From Tricholoma matsutake (taxonomy: Eukaryota; Basidiomycota; Agaricomycetes; Agaricales; Tricholomataceae): a stretch of 64,000 bases of DNA. The stretch spans positions 7,812,001-7,876,000 of the forward strand of contig AP026545.1 of NCBI GenBank assembly GCA_026075535.2. Reading direction: 5' to 3'. The notes under the pieces were generated by a model. It did not search any database, was not told the origin of the DNA, and saw only the letters and a list, made by a program, of their open reading frames with translations. This document shows, piece after piece, positions 34,801 to 46,515 of this stretch. A program made the translations under genes and the position numbers. Position 1 is the first letter of the stretch; each line of letters begins with the position of its first letter.

Positions 34801-36336
34801 CATTCTGTAGTTTATTGAGCTGGTCTTGCAGCATATGTGTCTCCCTAATCATTTTAGGGGTCATTATTTGCTCCCTTTTTCATGCTCCTTCCATTATTTT
34901 GGTCTTGAAGTTGAAGTATATAGTTTGTGGGCTGTTCTGATCTGTTCTCTGCTTGGGCATGTATTCATTGAGTTTACATATCACTTCCTTCTCTATTGAC
35001 TGGACAGTTTTCTTAAAGGCTGCATCCTTGAAGATTTTTGGTGATATTGACCACCTTCCCTTTCCGGTTTTGGGGATGTCACTATTAGACAACTTTGCTG
35101 AGGCCATCCAGTGGTCGGCATTTGGAATTCCAGTAGGGTTGATTGTCCACTCTTGTGAGCTTTCAAGCAGGGTACTGTTTATAGATATTTGGTCTATTCG
35201 GGATTTTGTGCTGGTTGCTATCTGATGGAAGGTATATGCTTTGGTGTCTGGCAATGTGGAATGCCAGCCATCACAAAGTCGCAGCATATTTTTTAGTTCT
35301 CTCAGGGTCTCAGGTGAGCAGTTTCATTCTTCATGGATCAGGAATCTATCAATTGTGTCTTCAACCATGTTGAAGTCACCCAGCATGACTTTTGGCCTGG
35401 GGAGTCCATGGTTGTTAGCAAAGGCAGTCTTTATATTTTCCCAAAATCTAGCATTGTCGCTTGGATGGTTGGGGGCATAGATGGCCAGAGCTGTGAGTTT
35501 TGTTTCCTTACTCCAGTTTATCATTACTAGAAGAGCTCTACCAGGTATAATTTTGTGATGTGTTATATTTTCTGTGTCAATGTTTGCTCTGTTTAGGGCT
35601 ACAGCAATCCCAGTTCTTTGGGTTGGGTTGTTTGGGTCAGCCGATGCAATAATTCGGAGGCTCCTGCCAAAGAGGCCCTCAGTTTCCTTTTGACGATCCT
35701 CATCCATGTGAGTTTCTTGCACTGCTAGCATTCCTATTTATTGTTCTCTCATTAGTTGGTTCACATGTAGCCACTTCAAGCCCTGTCCTGTTTGGTTGTA
35801 CTCTTTAATATTTAGGGATGTGATCTTTAGCCCAGCCCTATTGTTTTTCTTGCATTTGCATTGTCTGGGTCTAGGAGTTGGTGGGGGTTGGTCATCTTGT
35901 CTTTCTGGTTGGGGCCCATCAGAGCTTGGGATGTTGTCCCAAGGTTCTTCCTCTATCGGGTCTTCTTCATCATTTCTGAGTTCTGGGCAGTGTCATTTCC
36001 CCCATTTTCTGGCATTTGGGTATTTGTTCCATTTGGTGGCATTTGGCGTGGAGGCACACTTGATACCCTCTGGTGGGTTTGGTCAGCTGGTGCAATTGCT
36101 GGGTCAGGGTCCCAGTTATTTTGTGTCCTGCCACTTTGAGTGGTTCTGCAGTGTGGTCTTGCAGAGCCCCCTTCATTAGATGTCTGAGCTGCAGGGGTCT
36201 CAGTACTCCTTCCAGGGTCTCTCGATGGGGTGCCTGAGGCGTGACTGCATTGTGTTGTGTTGTTGGGGCAAGGGTGCCCATGCAGGTCTGCCAGACCTGG
36301 TTGCATGGGGGTCTTAGGGGTCTGCAGGGAGGTCAA
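31855..36336 (-). pseudogene. LINE ORF2: endonuclease, reverse transcriptase, RNase H
   Basis: Reading 5' to 3' on the minus strand: an acidic/proline N-terminus; AP endonuclease from about 35850 (AGLKITSLNIKEYNQTG, VQETHMDED, LGDFNMVED); reverse transcriptase from about 34600 (YRPITLLNTDYKL, AGFTPGRQI, ALDQAKAYDKIEH, RGVHQGDPLSCLLF, ANLFADDTTTF); RNase H from about 33130 (TTDGSTLS, YIESDSKYAINAL, WVKGHNGHERNEGAD); and a C-terminal CTCPHCGVPETIDHILM zinc-binding segment at about 32370. Stops: TGA at 35324, 34880, 33579, 33460, 33055, 32824, 32623 and 32398, TAA at 35738. Frameshifts lie near 34740 and 33510. The FADD catalytic motif is intact in sequence. Confidence 0.9.
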
Positions 36337-36549
36337 GTTGTGCAGGTGGCTTGGGCTCCTTGTCTGCAGTTGGTTAGGCTTCCCCTACAGCCTTGTTGAA
36401 GTTGTTACATCCATCATGGAGCAACAAGCTCCACGATGAAACATTGTGCAACTTGTAGTGTATGTCTACTGGTCCATATCCCAAAATACAGTTAACACAT
36501 AGTTATTGTATTGTTACTACATATATAGTACATGCATATGTATGCTAAT

Positions 36550-38140
36550 TTATTTTTGTCGGTGTTTCTTGTTGTCTCCTACCCTTATGGGGGGGTCTGG
36601 ATTAAGATATTCAGGGGCTGGGTTCGGACCTTTCCAATCATTGGTATTGGGGAGGGGGCAGTTCTTACTACTGTGGGTTTTGGCCTTGCACCATACACAC
36701 CCAAAAGGGGATTTGTCTGGCTTGAGTGTCAGGACTTTGTTTATCATGAATGGCATGCAGTGTATGATTCGTAGCCATGTTTGGTGCACTTTGAGGTCTT
36801 TGGAGATTGGCATGCCTTGTAATTGCCATATGGGCTGCTCAGTACCGTCTGCTAAGGTTTGCGGGATGAATGTGAGGTGGAAAGTAGATAAGGATATTAG
36901 GGCTCATTCAGTGGCAGTTTGCCCAATGCCTTGCATAGCTAGCTGGGTGTTTGTTATGCTTAGGAAAGCATGGTCAGCCATTAGTGTAGTAGTGATCGTG
37001 CATAGTGTGTTGATCATGTGTAGTGTTTCCCTTGTAGCAAAGGATCTGGAGAAGTTGAGTATAACCCATGATTCAGCCTGTGGGTTGGGGACTACAGCAT
37101 TGAAGGCAATGGGTTTGCTGTTGACCTGGAAGGCAAAGGTTTGTTGCCATAACAGCAGGCAGCGGAGGGGCTCTGGTGAGTTCAGGAGGAGGTTTCATGA
37201 AGCATGCCCCAATTTTGGGGGCTAGACTAGGTGTGGGGCATGCAACCTGGAGATGGTCGCATCCATGGAAGCCCAGGGATTTTAGGAAAGTTTCCAAGTC
37301 TTTGCTCATCTTGGGGTTGTCCTGCATTAGGCAATGGCCTGCTCCGAAGGGGATGATGGCAACATAGTCCCTAGGGTGGTTCTGGACTTGTTCGACTGTC
37401 ACCTTGTGCAGGTTGTCGAAGAGTGTTGCATATGATGGCTTTAGCTTTGGGAAGCGCTCAGTGGTGTATGGGATGGGGACGGTGGGTGGTTGCTCAGGTT
37501 TCTTGCCGGTCTGTGTAGTTCTGTAGTGAGGGTTGTTAGAGTGGCTAAAGGTGTTGTTTACATCATGGGTAGTCCCAACCAGCTCTACTATAGCTGTAGG
37601 TCCATCATGCAGAAGGCTTGAGTGGCCATCTAGCATGGTGTAGTGCAGGGGGTTAGGGTGATCTGAGTCTTCATCTTCCCTTGCAGCTTGCTTTTGGTAG
37701 GCAGGGGGGCAGTAAGGGATGTAAGGTTTCTTGGGAGGTGGGCATATGTTTTTCTTTGGGCTGGCAGATGCACATCCTGGGTTAATTAGGTGGGCACCTT
37801 CAGGTAAGATGAGGTTAGATTTTTTATGGGGTAGTTCATCATTGGATGGGGGATCAGTATATTTTGTTAGGGCTTCATGGTTATTGCCTTTGATTTTCTT
37901 CTGTGGATGTGGTGGGTACACCATGAAGTCTGTCTGCAAGTCTCTTTGATACTCCAGGTCTGAGTTGGGGAGTTTATCAATGGGGATGCTTCGGAGGATG
38001 TCTAGGTGGATCTCGTGGGCCCACTCATGTTGTCTTGCCCAGCGGGAGGACTGGGGTTGGATTGCTCTGCTGTTGAGGAGGGTTACGGGGTTATGCAAGG
38101 TGGGATCCATGGGTGAGTTGGGAAAATGGCAACTACTCAT
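36550..38140 (-). pseudogene. LINE ORF1a, zinc-knuckle nucleic-acid-binding protein
   Basis: Begins MSSCHFPNSPMDPTLHN and has a proline-rich first half, then a conserved block (YVAIIPFGAGHCLMQDNP, KDLETFLKSLGFHG) and a CCHC knuckle (CVWCKAKTHSSKNC, spacing C-2-C-4-H-4-C) close to the end at 36550. It is broken by a frameshift near 37140 and a TGA at 36904. LINE ORF1 proteins bind the element's RNA. The same block order occurs in ORF1b immediately upstream. Confidence 0.8.
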
Positions 38141-38519
38141 ATCACTTGCATCATCAGTTTCTTTGTTTGTAGCTGGTGCTTTGTGGTCATGGAGGCTAGT
38201 TCATTAGGACATCATGTGATGTTCCAAAGTCAAGTTGTCATGGAAAATGTTTTAACAGCAAAAAATATATGTATATCAGAGCAGTGAGAGTATTGGTATG
38301 TATCTCTAGGTTCTGGCAAGTCAGTGTGGTAGATGAGTCTATATGACTAAGGATGTGAGCTATCACTTCATTCCTACATTTGGCTGCATTTATGGATTCC
38401 TCCTCTATGCATGGGGGAGGAACTGGCTCCATAGCCCCTAGTTCCTCTTCCTCTTGTTCCACCTCTTGTTCCATGTCCACTGCCTCTTGTGTTTGTGTGG
38501 GCTCAGTGGGGCTCCTGTG

Positions 38520-39861
38520 TTTCATGAGCTATGAGGACCTCTTCGAAAGTGGGACCTTTCCAAACTTCTTTGAGTGGGTAGGGGCACATGTAGTGCGGGT
38601 GTGTTTCATTCTTGCAGAAATTGCAGCATTGGATGACCCTAAAAGTGTCCTAAAAGTGTCGAGAGGGAAGACATGATTGACCAGGTATGTCACATTTTAT
38701 ATGGATTGGACCCATTCATTGTGGTGATTGTGGTTGTGGGAGATTGGTTTTGCCATTAGCTGCCACACAACACGGTCATCTTTGTCTGCTTGTTGGAGGA
38801 TGGTCGTGGTTAGGTGGAATAATTTCAAGGCATCTTTGACTCTGCCATCGAGGTCTAGGGCGCTGGCAATCTCCACATAGGATCTGTCAACTACATTGTG
38901 GAAAGTCTGGTCCTGGCCAAGGACCATCCTGATGCATTCAAGGGCAGACATTCTGGTGTAGTTGACATTTTCAACATAACTGCCTGTTATGTCGGTGACA
39001 ATCCAGGTCTGCATTGTCTTGTCAAAGGGGAGGGCATGAAAGGCAATTTTCTTTTGGCCTTCCTCCTTGCTTGTCTCAAAGGGAAAGGTTTGCTGATATA
39101 TCAGGTACACAGTGAGTTTGCTAGGGGGGTTTGTGAGGAGGGTATGGGGTTTTCCGAAATCATCAGAGAGGGGGTGTTTAGCCTTTGGGATCACAATCCT
39201 TATTTTCTCTGACTTGGCATATCCGAGAGATTTGATGAAGTGTTCAATATCCTTCGCTAGAGAGGGATTCTCTTCCAGGAGTCATTTTCCCCCACTGTAT
39301 GGGACTATTGCAATGAATGCATTGGGGTTGTTTCTGATTGTGGTGGTAGTTTCATCGTTGATGTTTCTGATATGAGCATGGTATGGGATTACTGCCCAGG
39401 GAAAGACGGCACTGGTGAAGGGCACTCTGGAGGCTTGGGGAGTGGTTGTTTCCATCCCTCACTGGTTTGTCTCGATGGGGGTTGGGCATGGGGTTACTCT
39501 CATCTTCTTCCGTGGGGGTGGAGCCTCTCAGTGGCTGTCCCTGGGCATCAGTCATGTCACTATCTGGAGTGGGTGTCAGTGGTTGGTGGTGACTATGATT
39601 GGCAGGTGCCTTGTGTGTGCTAGCTTCAGACTCTTGGTATTCCTGGAAGCTATTCATTGCCATATCTGACGTTATGGCTATCTGAGAGTCTTCATTGTCC
39701 GGGCATTTCCTTTTGTTGTTCATAGGTGGAGGGCTGCTGGGCTGGTGAGGTGCAGAAGCCAGTGTGGCCGTAGGAGGGTTGGGTGCCTTTAGGAGGCATT
39801 TTAGTTGCTCAGTTTTAAGCCCTGTGTCCTCCTTTGTTCCCTTTGACGGTGTACAAGGCAC
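38520..39861 (-). pseudogene. LINE ORF1b, second ORF1-like protein
   Basis: Starts MPCTPSKGTKEDTG at 39861. After a low-complexity Pro/Ser/Thr region it contains AIVPYSGGK, NPSLAKDIEHFIKSLGYAKS, KHPLSDDFGKPHTLL and MQTWIVTDITGSYVENVNYT, aligning block for block with ORF1a (AI.P...G, NP..KD.E.F.KSLG). A CCHC knuckle CNFCKNETHPHYMC follows at about 38600, again C-2-C-4-H-4-C, with KEVWKGPTF after it as in ORF1a. Broken by a frameshift near 39350, a TGA at 39282, and an 11-bp tandem duplication with TAG near 38645. Confidence 0.75.
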
Positions 39862-39994
39862 ACAGAGTGGCTCAGTTTAGGGTTTAGGGCAGGCAATGCT
39901 GGAGTGAGTGGCTCACTGTGGCTCAGCATCAGGGTAAGCTTGAGGGTATCATTTGGCAGTATGGTGTCCCCAGGTGGGGTGAGGTTATCAGGTT

Positions 39995-40002
39995 AGCCAG
40001 AG
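39995..40002 (+). repeat. 8-bp target-site duplication, left
   Basis: AGCCAGAG, identical to 41421-41428, flanking the hAT-type element. Confidence 0.85.
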
Positions 40003-41420
40003 TAGTCTTTGAGGGTCCAGTTGCTGCAACTGAAAGAAAACTGGAACTCAACTGGACCCAACTGCAAGCAACCGGTCTTTCCGGTTGGAGTTGGGCCTCA
40101 TTGTCAACAGTTGCGGTTGCAGTTGGTAGGCTCAGGCTCGCAAGTCCAACCAATTGGAACCGGTCACAACCGGTCGCAACTGGGTGGCCTTACCTTGCTA
40201 CTCAATCTTAGATAGTACAATTTTTATTTTATTTTCTATGTAATTTACTTACTCCATAACAAATTTGGGGCATGCCCAAGGAATGACAGGTTGGATGGGC
40301 AAGGGTTTATATATGTTTGGGCCATTTGTATATGTTTGAATATGTGTGGTGCAAGTAAACAGCAACATGACACATTTGTTTGTATGTGCCATTGTTCACT
40401 TCTCACAACAACGACAATGATGGCCACAAACAACATGGGCCCAAATGACGTTATCATCGTTTGGGCCCGCGATAAGTTTTCTTTTGTATATCTTTATGTT
40501 TACTAACTTTATTTCTATGTTTTTAGGTTGAAATTCTTTGGTAACAATGTGCGCCAATGCATACAAACCACACCCACCCACTCTACCTCCTCCTCCCCAT
40601 CAAAATGGGATGTGAGGAGTGCTGATCAGTCAGGAGGATGGGGAGGGACACCAGGAGACCCCAGCAGGGGGATACCTGCCAGGTAAGCCCCCAGCTGCAC
40701 CCACCTCCATGCCACATCACAGCTAACCCACCCCACCTAGATGTGACACGTCTCTTGCTCCAAACATGAGATGGAGGGGTATGTTCTTTTTCTATGGTGA
40801 CACCCCCCTCCCTTGCTCCAAATGTGAGACGGAGGGGTCTCTATTATGTTTCCAGCACCACCACCCAGCCTGCGAGCCACTGCTCACAGGGGGAGATGGG
40901 GGTGCTGACTGAGAGGAACAACAATGGGGGTATGACAGGCCGTCACACCAACCCGATGACAATGATGTGGCACCACTGCAACATTGCCAACCCCAACAAC
41001 AATGACGACATCGCACCGCTGCCACGTCACCAACACCCACCACCAACCACAATAATGACAATGGCGGCCCCCCACCCCCCTCCCCTCTCTTGCTCCAAAC
41101 ATGAGCAGGGGGGTTCTTGATCTTTTCTATGTGACTACAGCTACCTCCCCCCCTCTCTCACTCCCAATGCAAGCAGGGGGAAGGTTCTTGTTATTTTATC
41201 ATTAGTTTTATTAATACATATTATTATTTACAAATTACTGTACATATGTATGGTTGCAACTGGTTGGAACCAGTTGCAAGCCGACAACAACCGGTCACCA
41301 ACCGGTTGGCCGCGGTTGCAGTTGCGGTTGGTGGGATTTTGTTAGTGAGACAACTGGTTGTGGTTGTGGTTGCAGCCAAAAGGGGCTGTGACTGCAACCC
41401 GACTGGACCTTCAAAGACTA
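40003..41420. mobile_element. non-autonomous hAT-type element inserted in the LINE 5' UTR
   Basis: The ends are inverted repeats, TAGTCTTTGAGGGTCCAG on the left and the reverse complement of TAGTCTTTGAAGGTCCAG on the right, flanked by a perfect 8-bp duplication AGCCAGAG. Eight-base duplications are the mark of hAT transposition. The subterminal 180-200 bp at each end are packed with CAACYGGTTG-type motifs, possible transposase-binding repeats. The interior has an intron-like module (about 40434-40526) and low-complexity CCACCACC sequence but no transposase frame, so it must have been moved in trans. It interrupts the LINE and is therefore younger. Confidence 0.87.
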
Positions 41421-41428
41421 AGCCAGAG
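41421..41428 (+). repeat. 8-bp target-site duplication, right
   Basis: AGCCAGAG, pair of 39995-40002. Confidence 0.85.
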
Positions 41429-41647
41429 TTTGTTTAGTGGTTTATTTGGCTAGTGTAGTCTGTGACTGTTAAGTGTGGCTCAGTTGCATAAGTAGTAAGA
41501 CTCAGGCGTCTTTGAGGGGTCTGGGTCCCATTAACCCCTACTAAGATTAGCATGGGACACCCTGTTTGCTTCCCCGAAGGTACTAGTCTCCCTGTGCCTC
41601 ATAGAGGCCAGGTGCCAGACACCATGATGGTGGTCCTAATGCAAGGA

Positions 41648-41663
41648 GTATCACTACTTTCTA
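41648..41663 (+). repeat. 16-bp target-site duplication of the LINE, right
   Basis: GTATCACTACTTTCTA, exactly 10,000 bp from and identical to the left copy at 31648. Confidence 0.92.
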
Positions 41664-41897
41664 AGCTAACCAGTGGGAGTAAATGGTGCACATGACATGC
41701 TGGCCTATTGCCCCAGTCAGAGGTTGCAACTCATGACCCACCAGCAGGAAAGTTGCCAGGTTGGGTAAGCTGTGATCCAGGTGATGGAACCTCACCACAT
41801 GCAATTGCCGCATTGCCAGATCTGGATGGACACAGCATTTTCTCGTTTCCTTGCAAAGCTGGATTTAATTGTGATCCGTAGCAGCCAATGAGTGTGG
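41664..41897. other. spacer between the LINE and the 90-bp inverted repeat
   Basis: About 230 bp without coding signal; it is the sequence that lay next to the LINE insertion site. Confidence 0.4.
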
Positions 41898-41987
41898 ATT
41901 ACAATTTTGTGTATGGAAGCTGAATCAGCAATCCAGAAACCTTCCTTTTTCAGTAACTCTTCTCAAAGAGGAAGGAGATCACAGATT
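41898..41987 (+). repeat. 90-bp perfect inverted repeat, left arm
   Basis: Starts ATTACAATTTTGTGTATGG and is identical over 90 bp to the reverse complement of 48813-48902. The two arms enclose the whole chromovirus plus about 0.6 kb of other sequence, so they may be the ends of an older DNA element into which the LTR element jumped. Confidence 0.9.
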
Positions 41988-42187
41988 CATGATCTCAATG
42001 AGAGATATTTTTAACGTGACACATCAACACATCAAATAGCATACCCTCATTGCCCTTTATACCACTCAATACATTGATACCCTCAGCTCTACATTATGTA
42101 TAGTGACTCTCTGCACAATCTGCAAGGCTTCTCCACGTTCAAGGTCCAAACACCAAAGACTCAAGCTCCTCATGACAAGCCTCTCAC

Positions 42188-42589
42188 TGTTAGGGCGACA
42201 CCCACTATCTGCTAGCTAAGACCGTGCGGGTTCTCTCTACAAGAAGGGGGCGGGATCTGCGCGCATGATGGGGAAATTGATGGTTTTGATGCAAGGGGTT
42301 ATTAATAGGTAAGTTTGTTGAGATAGGCCTTTCACACTGAAAACATAGGTGGAATACCTAAGAGAACACAACTGGGGTCCCCTAGGCATATATTTAGGGT
42401 TTATATACTATGTTACATATATTGTACATTGTTGTTACCGACGCACTCGTACATGCGCATACATTTTGATGCGTGTGAAATAAAATTCTCACGCTATCAA
42501 AATGTAGCATCATTTGGCGTCATGTAGCGTAATTCGACATAATAAAATAAAAATGAAAGTTCATTAGGTAATGGGGTGGTTTCCTAACA
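42188..42589 (-). repeat. 3' LTR of the chromovirus
   Basis: 402 bp, starts TGTTAGG and ends CCTAACA, preceded by CTCAC (42183-42187). About 97% identical by eye to 48007-48407; many differences are C/T or G/A. Confidence 0.95.
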
Positions 42590-42603
42590 TTACCCCCCTT
42601 TTA
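42590..42603 (-). other. polypurine tract and pol stop codon
   Basis: On the minus strand the pol stop TAA (42603-42601) is followed at once by a purine run AAAAGGGGGG and then the 3' LTR. This is the usual plus-strand primer of LTR elements. Confidence 0.75.
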
Positions 42604-45600
42604 TGCCTCGACTTCCAGGCGAGAAAATATTATGTTTGTCCCCTCTGTGAAATTTTGGTAAGGCCGGAATTTCATCCCCTCATACACCATTCTCGCAATG
42701 CGATGCGGAGCATTCGGATTACGTTTAAAGAATTGGGCGATCGCATTATGCGCTCACTTACAATTCTCTTCGGGTTCCCACAAATTATTTTCATCGGTAT
42801 AGTTTTTCCACTTTATTAAGAACTCCAATTTGTTCCGTCAAAGACGTGAGTCTAGAATTTCTTCAACTATGTATTCTGGAGCACCTTCTACTATTATTGG
42901 AGGTTGCGGAGTAGTTTGTTGGCCAGGAATAGTGGGCGGACAGTAAGGGCGTAGGTGGGATACGTTAATCTCAGGATCAATCTTAAATGATCGGGGTAAT
43001 TTTAGCACTACCACATTAGGCGAGATCACTTTAGAGATCGCATATGGGCCAACTTGTTTCTCCATAAGTTTCTTTGAAGGTCGTGGAATATTCAGGTCCT
43101 TGGTACTTAGCCATACCAAGTCACCAACTTTGTACTCTGGAGCACATGCTCGAGTATGATCCATGTGTCGCATCATGTCATCACGTACTTTCTTCAATGC
43201 CGCCTCTGCTTCCTCTTGTACCCTTTGCATCTTAGATACAAAATCTTCTACTGACTGTACTTTGACTTCCCTTCTGGGTTCTACTCTCATGCGAGGATGA
43301 TATCCATAATTCATGAAAAAGGGTGACATATGAGTAGCCGAATGGAATTTGTTATTGTGGGAAAATTCAGCAATTGCCAACCATTCGGGCCAATCAGTTC
43401 GTCGGTAGTTGACAAACATATGTAGGTACTGCTTTAACTCCTGATTCATTCTCTCTGTCTGCCCATCAGTCTGCGGGTGATATGCCGTAGATAATTTAGT
43501 TTGAATTCCCAATATGTTGTTTAGTTCTTGCATAAATGCGGAAGCAAATTGTGGTCCGCAATCGGAGATAACAGTATCGGGTAACCCATGTAACTGCCAT
43601 ACCTGATTTAGATAGAGGTGCGCCAAGCCCAATGATGAGGTTTCTGTAGTAGTAGGAATAATATGGACCTCCTTTGTAAAGCAGTTGCATACTACGAATA
43701 TTGCATCATACCCTTGAGCCTCGGGTAATCCAGTAATAAAATCCACAGATATATCTCGCCATGGCGCTTTAGGTATAGGGTTCGGCATTAATTTTCCTGC
43801 AGGTTTCTCTGGAAATTTCTTCCCCCTCATGCACGTATCACATCCATCCACATACCCTAACACATACTTCGAAATTCCGGGCCACCAATAATTTCTCATT
43901 ACTAATTCCAATGTCTTCCATCTTCCTGGGTGTCCGGCAATCGGCGTATTGTGATGTAACCAGACAATCTCCCTTCGCAAATCCTGATCCTTCAGTACAT
44001 ACACTTTTCCTTGAAACAACACTAACCCTTGTTCCTCAGCCCATTCGTCTCCTTTGATATTACCTTTCTTCTCTCCCTTCAGAGCTTTCACAGCTTCCAC
44101 TACTTCATCGTCCATTTCTGAACATTGTCTAATTTTAGACAACATTTCCATTTCCGAGCTATCTATTAATAGATGCCCTTGACGCATAGCGCAAATGCAA
44201 AAGTATTCGGGTTTGAGTAAGGTGACATTTTTATTGTCCTCCTCCACCCCCCTTTTATGATCAATACATCTGGATAAGGCATCTGCTTTCCTCATTAAGC
44301 TTCCCGCTTTATGGACCAAGTGAAAGTTGAAACGTGATAGGAATAGTGCCCAATGCGCTTGCCAGCGATTAAGCTTTTTAGTGGACATGAAGTATTGCAG
44401 ATTTTGATGATCCGTCCAGATCTCAATTTGATGCGTACATCCCTCCAAATAATGCCTCCATGCCTCCAATGCTCATATTATCCCCAACATCTCTTTGTCA
44501 TGCACATCGTAATTCCTCTCCACATCATTCAACCCTTTTGACAAGTATGCACAAGGATGCCATTTGTCATCTTCGCACAGCATTGATAATACCGCTCCAG
44601 TAGCAAAATTGGATGCATAGGATTCCACTTGCAAAGGGCATGTGAAATCTACTGGGGCTAATATTGGTCCCTCCACAAACTTCCTCTTCAACTCCTCAAA
44701 CGCTGTCTGCTGCTGCTCTCCCCACCTCCACACTACTCCCTTTTGTGTAAGGTTATGTAAGGGTGCGGCAATTTTAGAAAAATTGTGCACAAAGCGACGA
44801 TAATAATTTGCGAGTCCCAAGAAGGCTTGAACCTCCTTGACATGGGTGGGCGCAGGCCAATCTGTGATCGCCTGTACCTTGATCGGATCCATTTTGATCC
44901 CATCAGGGCCGATCAATAATCCTAGGAACTCAATCTCGCTTGCCCCAAACACACACTTCTCTGGTTTCAAAAATAGATCATTCTCCGCCAACCTCCATAA
45001 CACCTCTTGCACTATCACTTCATGATTCTCTTCATCCTCCGTGAATATCAGAATGTCGTCAATAAATATTATTACCACGCCTTTGTCTATTACGTCCTTG
45101 AAAATGTCGTTCATCATATTTTGAAAGGTCGGGGGACTATTAGTCATCCCAAAAAACATGACAAGCGGCTCGAAGGATCCTCGACGCGTGGCAAATGCAG
45201 CCTTCCACTCATCTCCTTTCTTTATTCGTACATTGTTGTATCCCCATCATAAATCCAATTTTGTAAAGACCTTGGCTTTTCCCACCTTATCAATTATTTC
45301 TGAGATCAACGGCAGGGGGTACACGTTCTTCACTGTCCACTCATTCAGATACCTATAATCGGTACACATCCTCTTCCTTTGGTCTTTTTTAGGCATGAAG
45401 AATATTGGTGACGTCTGCGGTGATTTCGAAGGTCGTATGCATCCTTTGCACAATTGCTCCTTCAGGAATGCATCCACTTCTTCTTGTTCCATCGGAGATA
45501 ATGGATATACCTTCGACTTCTTCAGCACAAACCCTGGCTTCATCTCAATCGCATGATCCCATGGCATCCACACTGGCATTCGCTCAGACTCCTTCTTTTG

Positions 45601-46515
45601 GAACACTGACAAATGTTCATGATACACTTTTGGCACCCATTCCTCCACTGGCTTCTCCACCTTCACGATATTCTTGTCCCACAACTGTCCTCCACGAACT
45701 GCTCTAAAGGTTTGCTTCTGCTCTTCTTTCTCAATCATGATCAGAACTTCCCCATTTGGCATTTCCTCATCCTCCACTTCCTCCATCGTAACAGAATACT
45801 TCCTTGGACGTTCTTTCTCTTTCTTTTTCCTTTTTTCTTTCTTCATCTTCCTCCCATACACATTACATTCCTTAGGACAACGAGTCATTTGTACTTTCCC
45901 AGTTTTCCAATCAATTTCGGGATTATGCTTCCATAACCACGGACATCCTATTATTAGATTGGTTTTCCCAAGATCGCACACTTCAAATATGGCTCGCTCC
46001 TGATGCTCCTGATACTTTAGTACCATAGTCACCTCCTCCTTGATAGTTCCTCCACGATTGACTGTTCCGTCAATATTGTACACCATTATAGGTTGCGCCA
46101 GCTTGCATGTGTTAATACCATTTCCCGTAATTAAGGATCGATTAATAAATAATCCTGTAGCACCACTGTCAAGCAACGCTTCCACATCAATAGCTGCATG
46201 CGTGTCCACTGTCTTCAGTCCTACAGTCAAGGTGATTTTGGGTTCTATTTGCACAGAGCAAATAAAGAATTTAGGGGTTTTCGGAAATGACATGTGACAA
46301 TTTTCTTTGTTGCATGATTCGCAACAGTTGTACTCCTCCTCGATTTCCTTTTCTGATTTACTCTGGGTTTCCTCGGATACTAATGCATTGTAACGATTCT
46401 GGGTCACCAATGGGGAAACCTTCACTGGGACTCTTCCACAAAATTCTCCTGCTTGCCTTCCTCCTGCTTCACTTCCTCGATTGTAGCTCCCCTGATCTTT
46501 CTCTTCTGCTTGCAA
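42601..46515 (-). pseudogene. chromovirus pol: PR, RT, RNase H, integrase, chromodomain
   Basis: Domains in order: aspartic protease ALLDSGATGLFI (about 46170); reverse transcriptase (CTDYRYLNEWTV, MPFG-equivalent MFFGMTNSPPTFQ, VVIIFIDDILIF at about 45060); RNase H (WTDHQNLQYF); integrase zinc finger (HHNTPIAGHPGR ... CDTCMRGK) and DDE core (DFITGLPEA, SDCGPQF, TAYHPQTDGQTERMN); and a chromodomain near the end (EYIVEEILDSRL, then RNKLEFLIKWKNY, LWEPEENCK) that could tether integration to marked chromatin. In-frame TGA codons at 45247, 44473, 42838 and 42754 break it, two of them inside or just after the chromodomain. SDCGPQF has Cys where relatives have Arg, also a C-to-T change. A frameshift near 46440 separates it from gag. 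Confidence 0.93.

Larger units (their letters stand above)
31664..41647 (-). mobile_element. full-length Tad-like LINE with two ORF1 genes
   Basis: The element lies on the minus strand, 9984 bp long including a later 1.4-kb insertion at 40003-41420. Its 3' end is an 18-nt poly(A) (T run 31664-31681) and it is bounded by a perfect 16-bp target-site duplication. From 5' to 3' it carries a 5' UTR (41647-39862), ORF1b (39861-38520), ORF1a (38140-36550), and ORF2 with AP endonuclease, reverse transcriptase, RNase H and a C-terminal Cys/His segment (about 36336-31855). EN + RT + RNase H with a zinc-knuckle ORF1 is the plan of fungal Tad-clade LINEs. It is inactive: about ten in-frame TGA codons, one TAA, one TAG and several frameshifts interrupt the genes. 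Confidence 0.9.
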
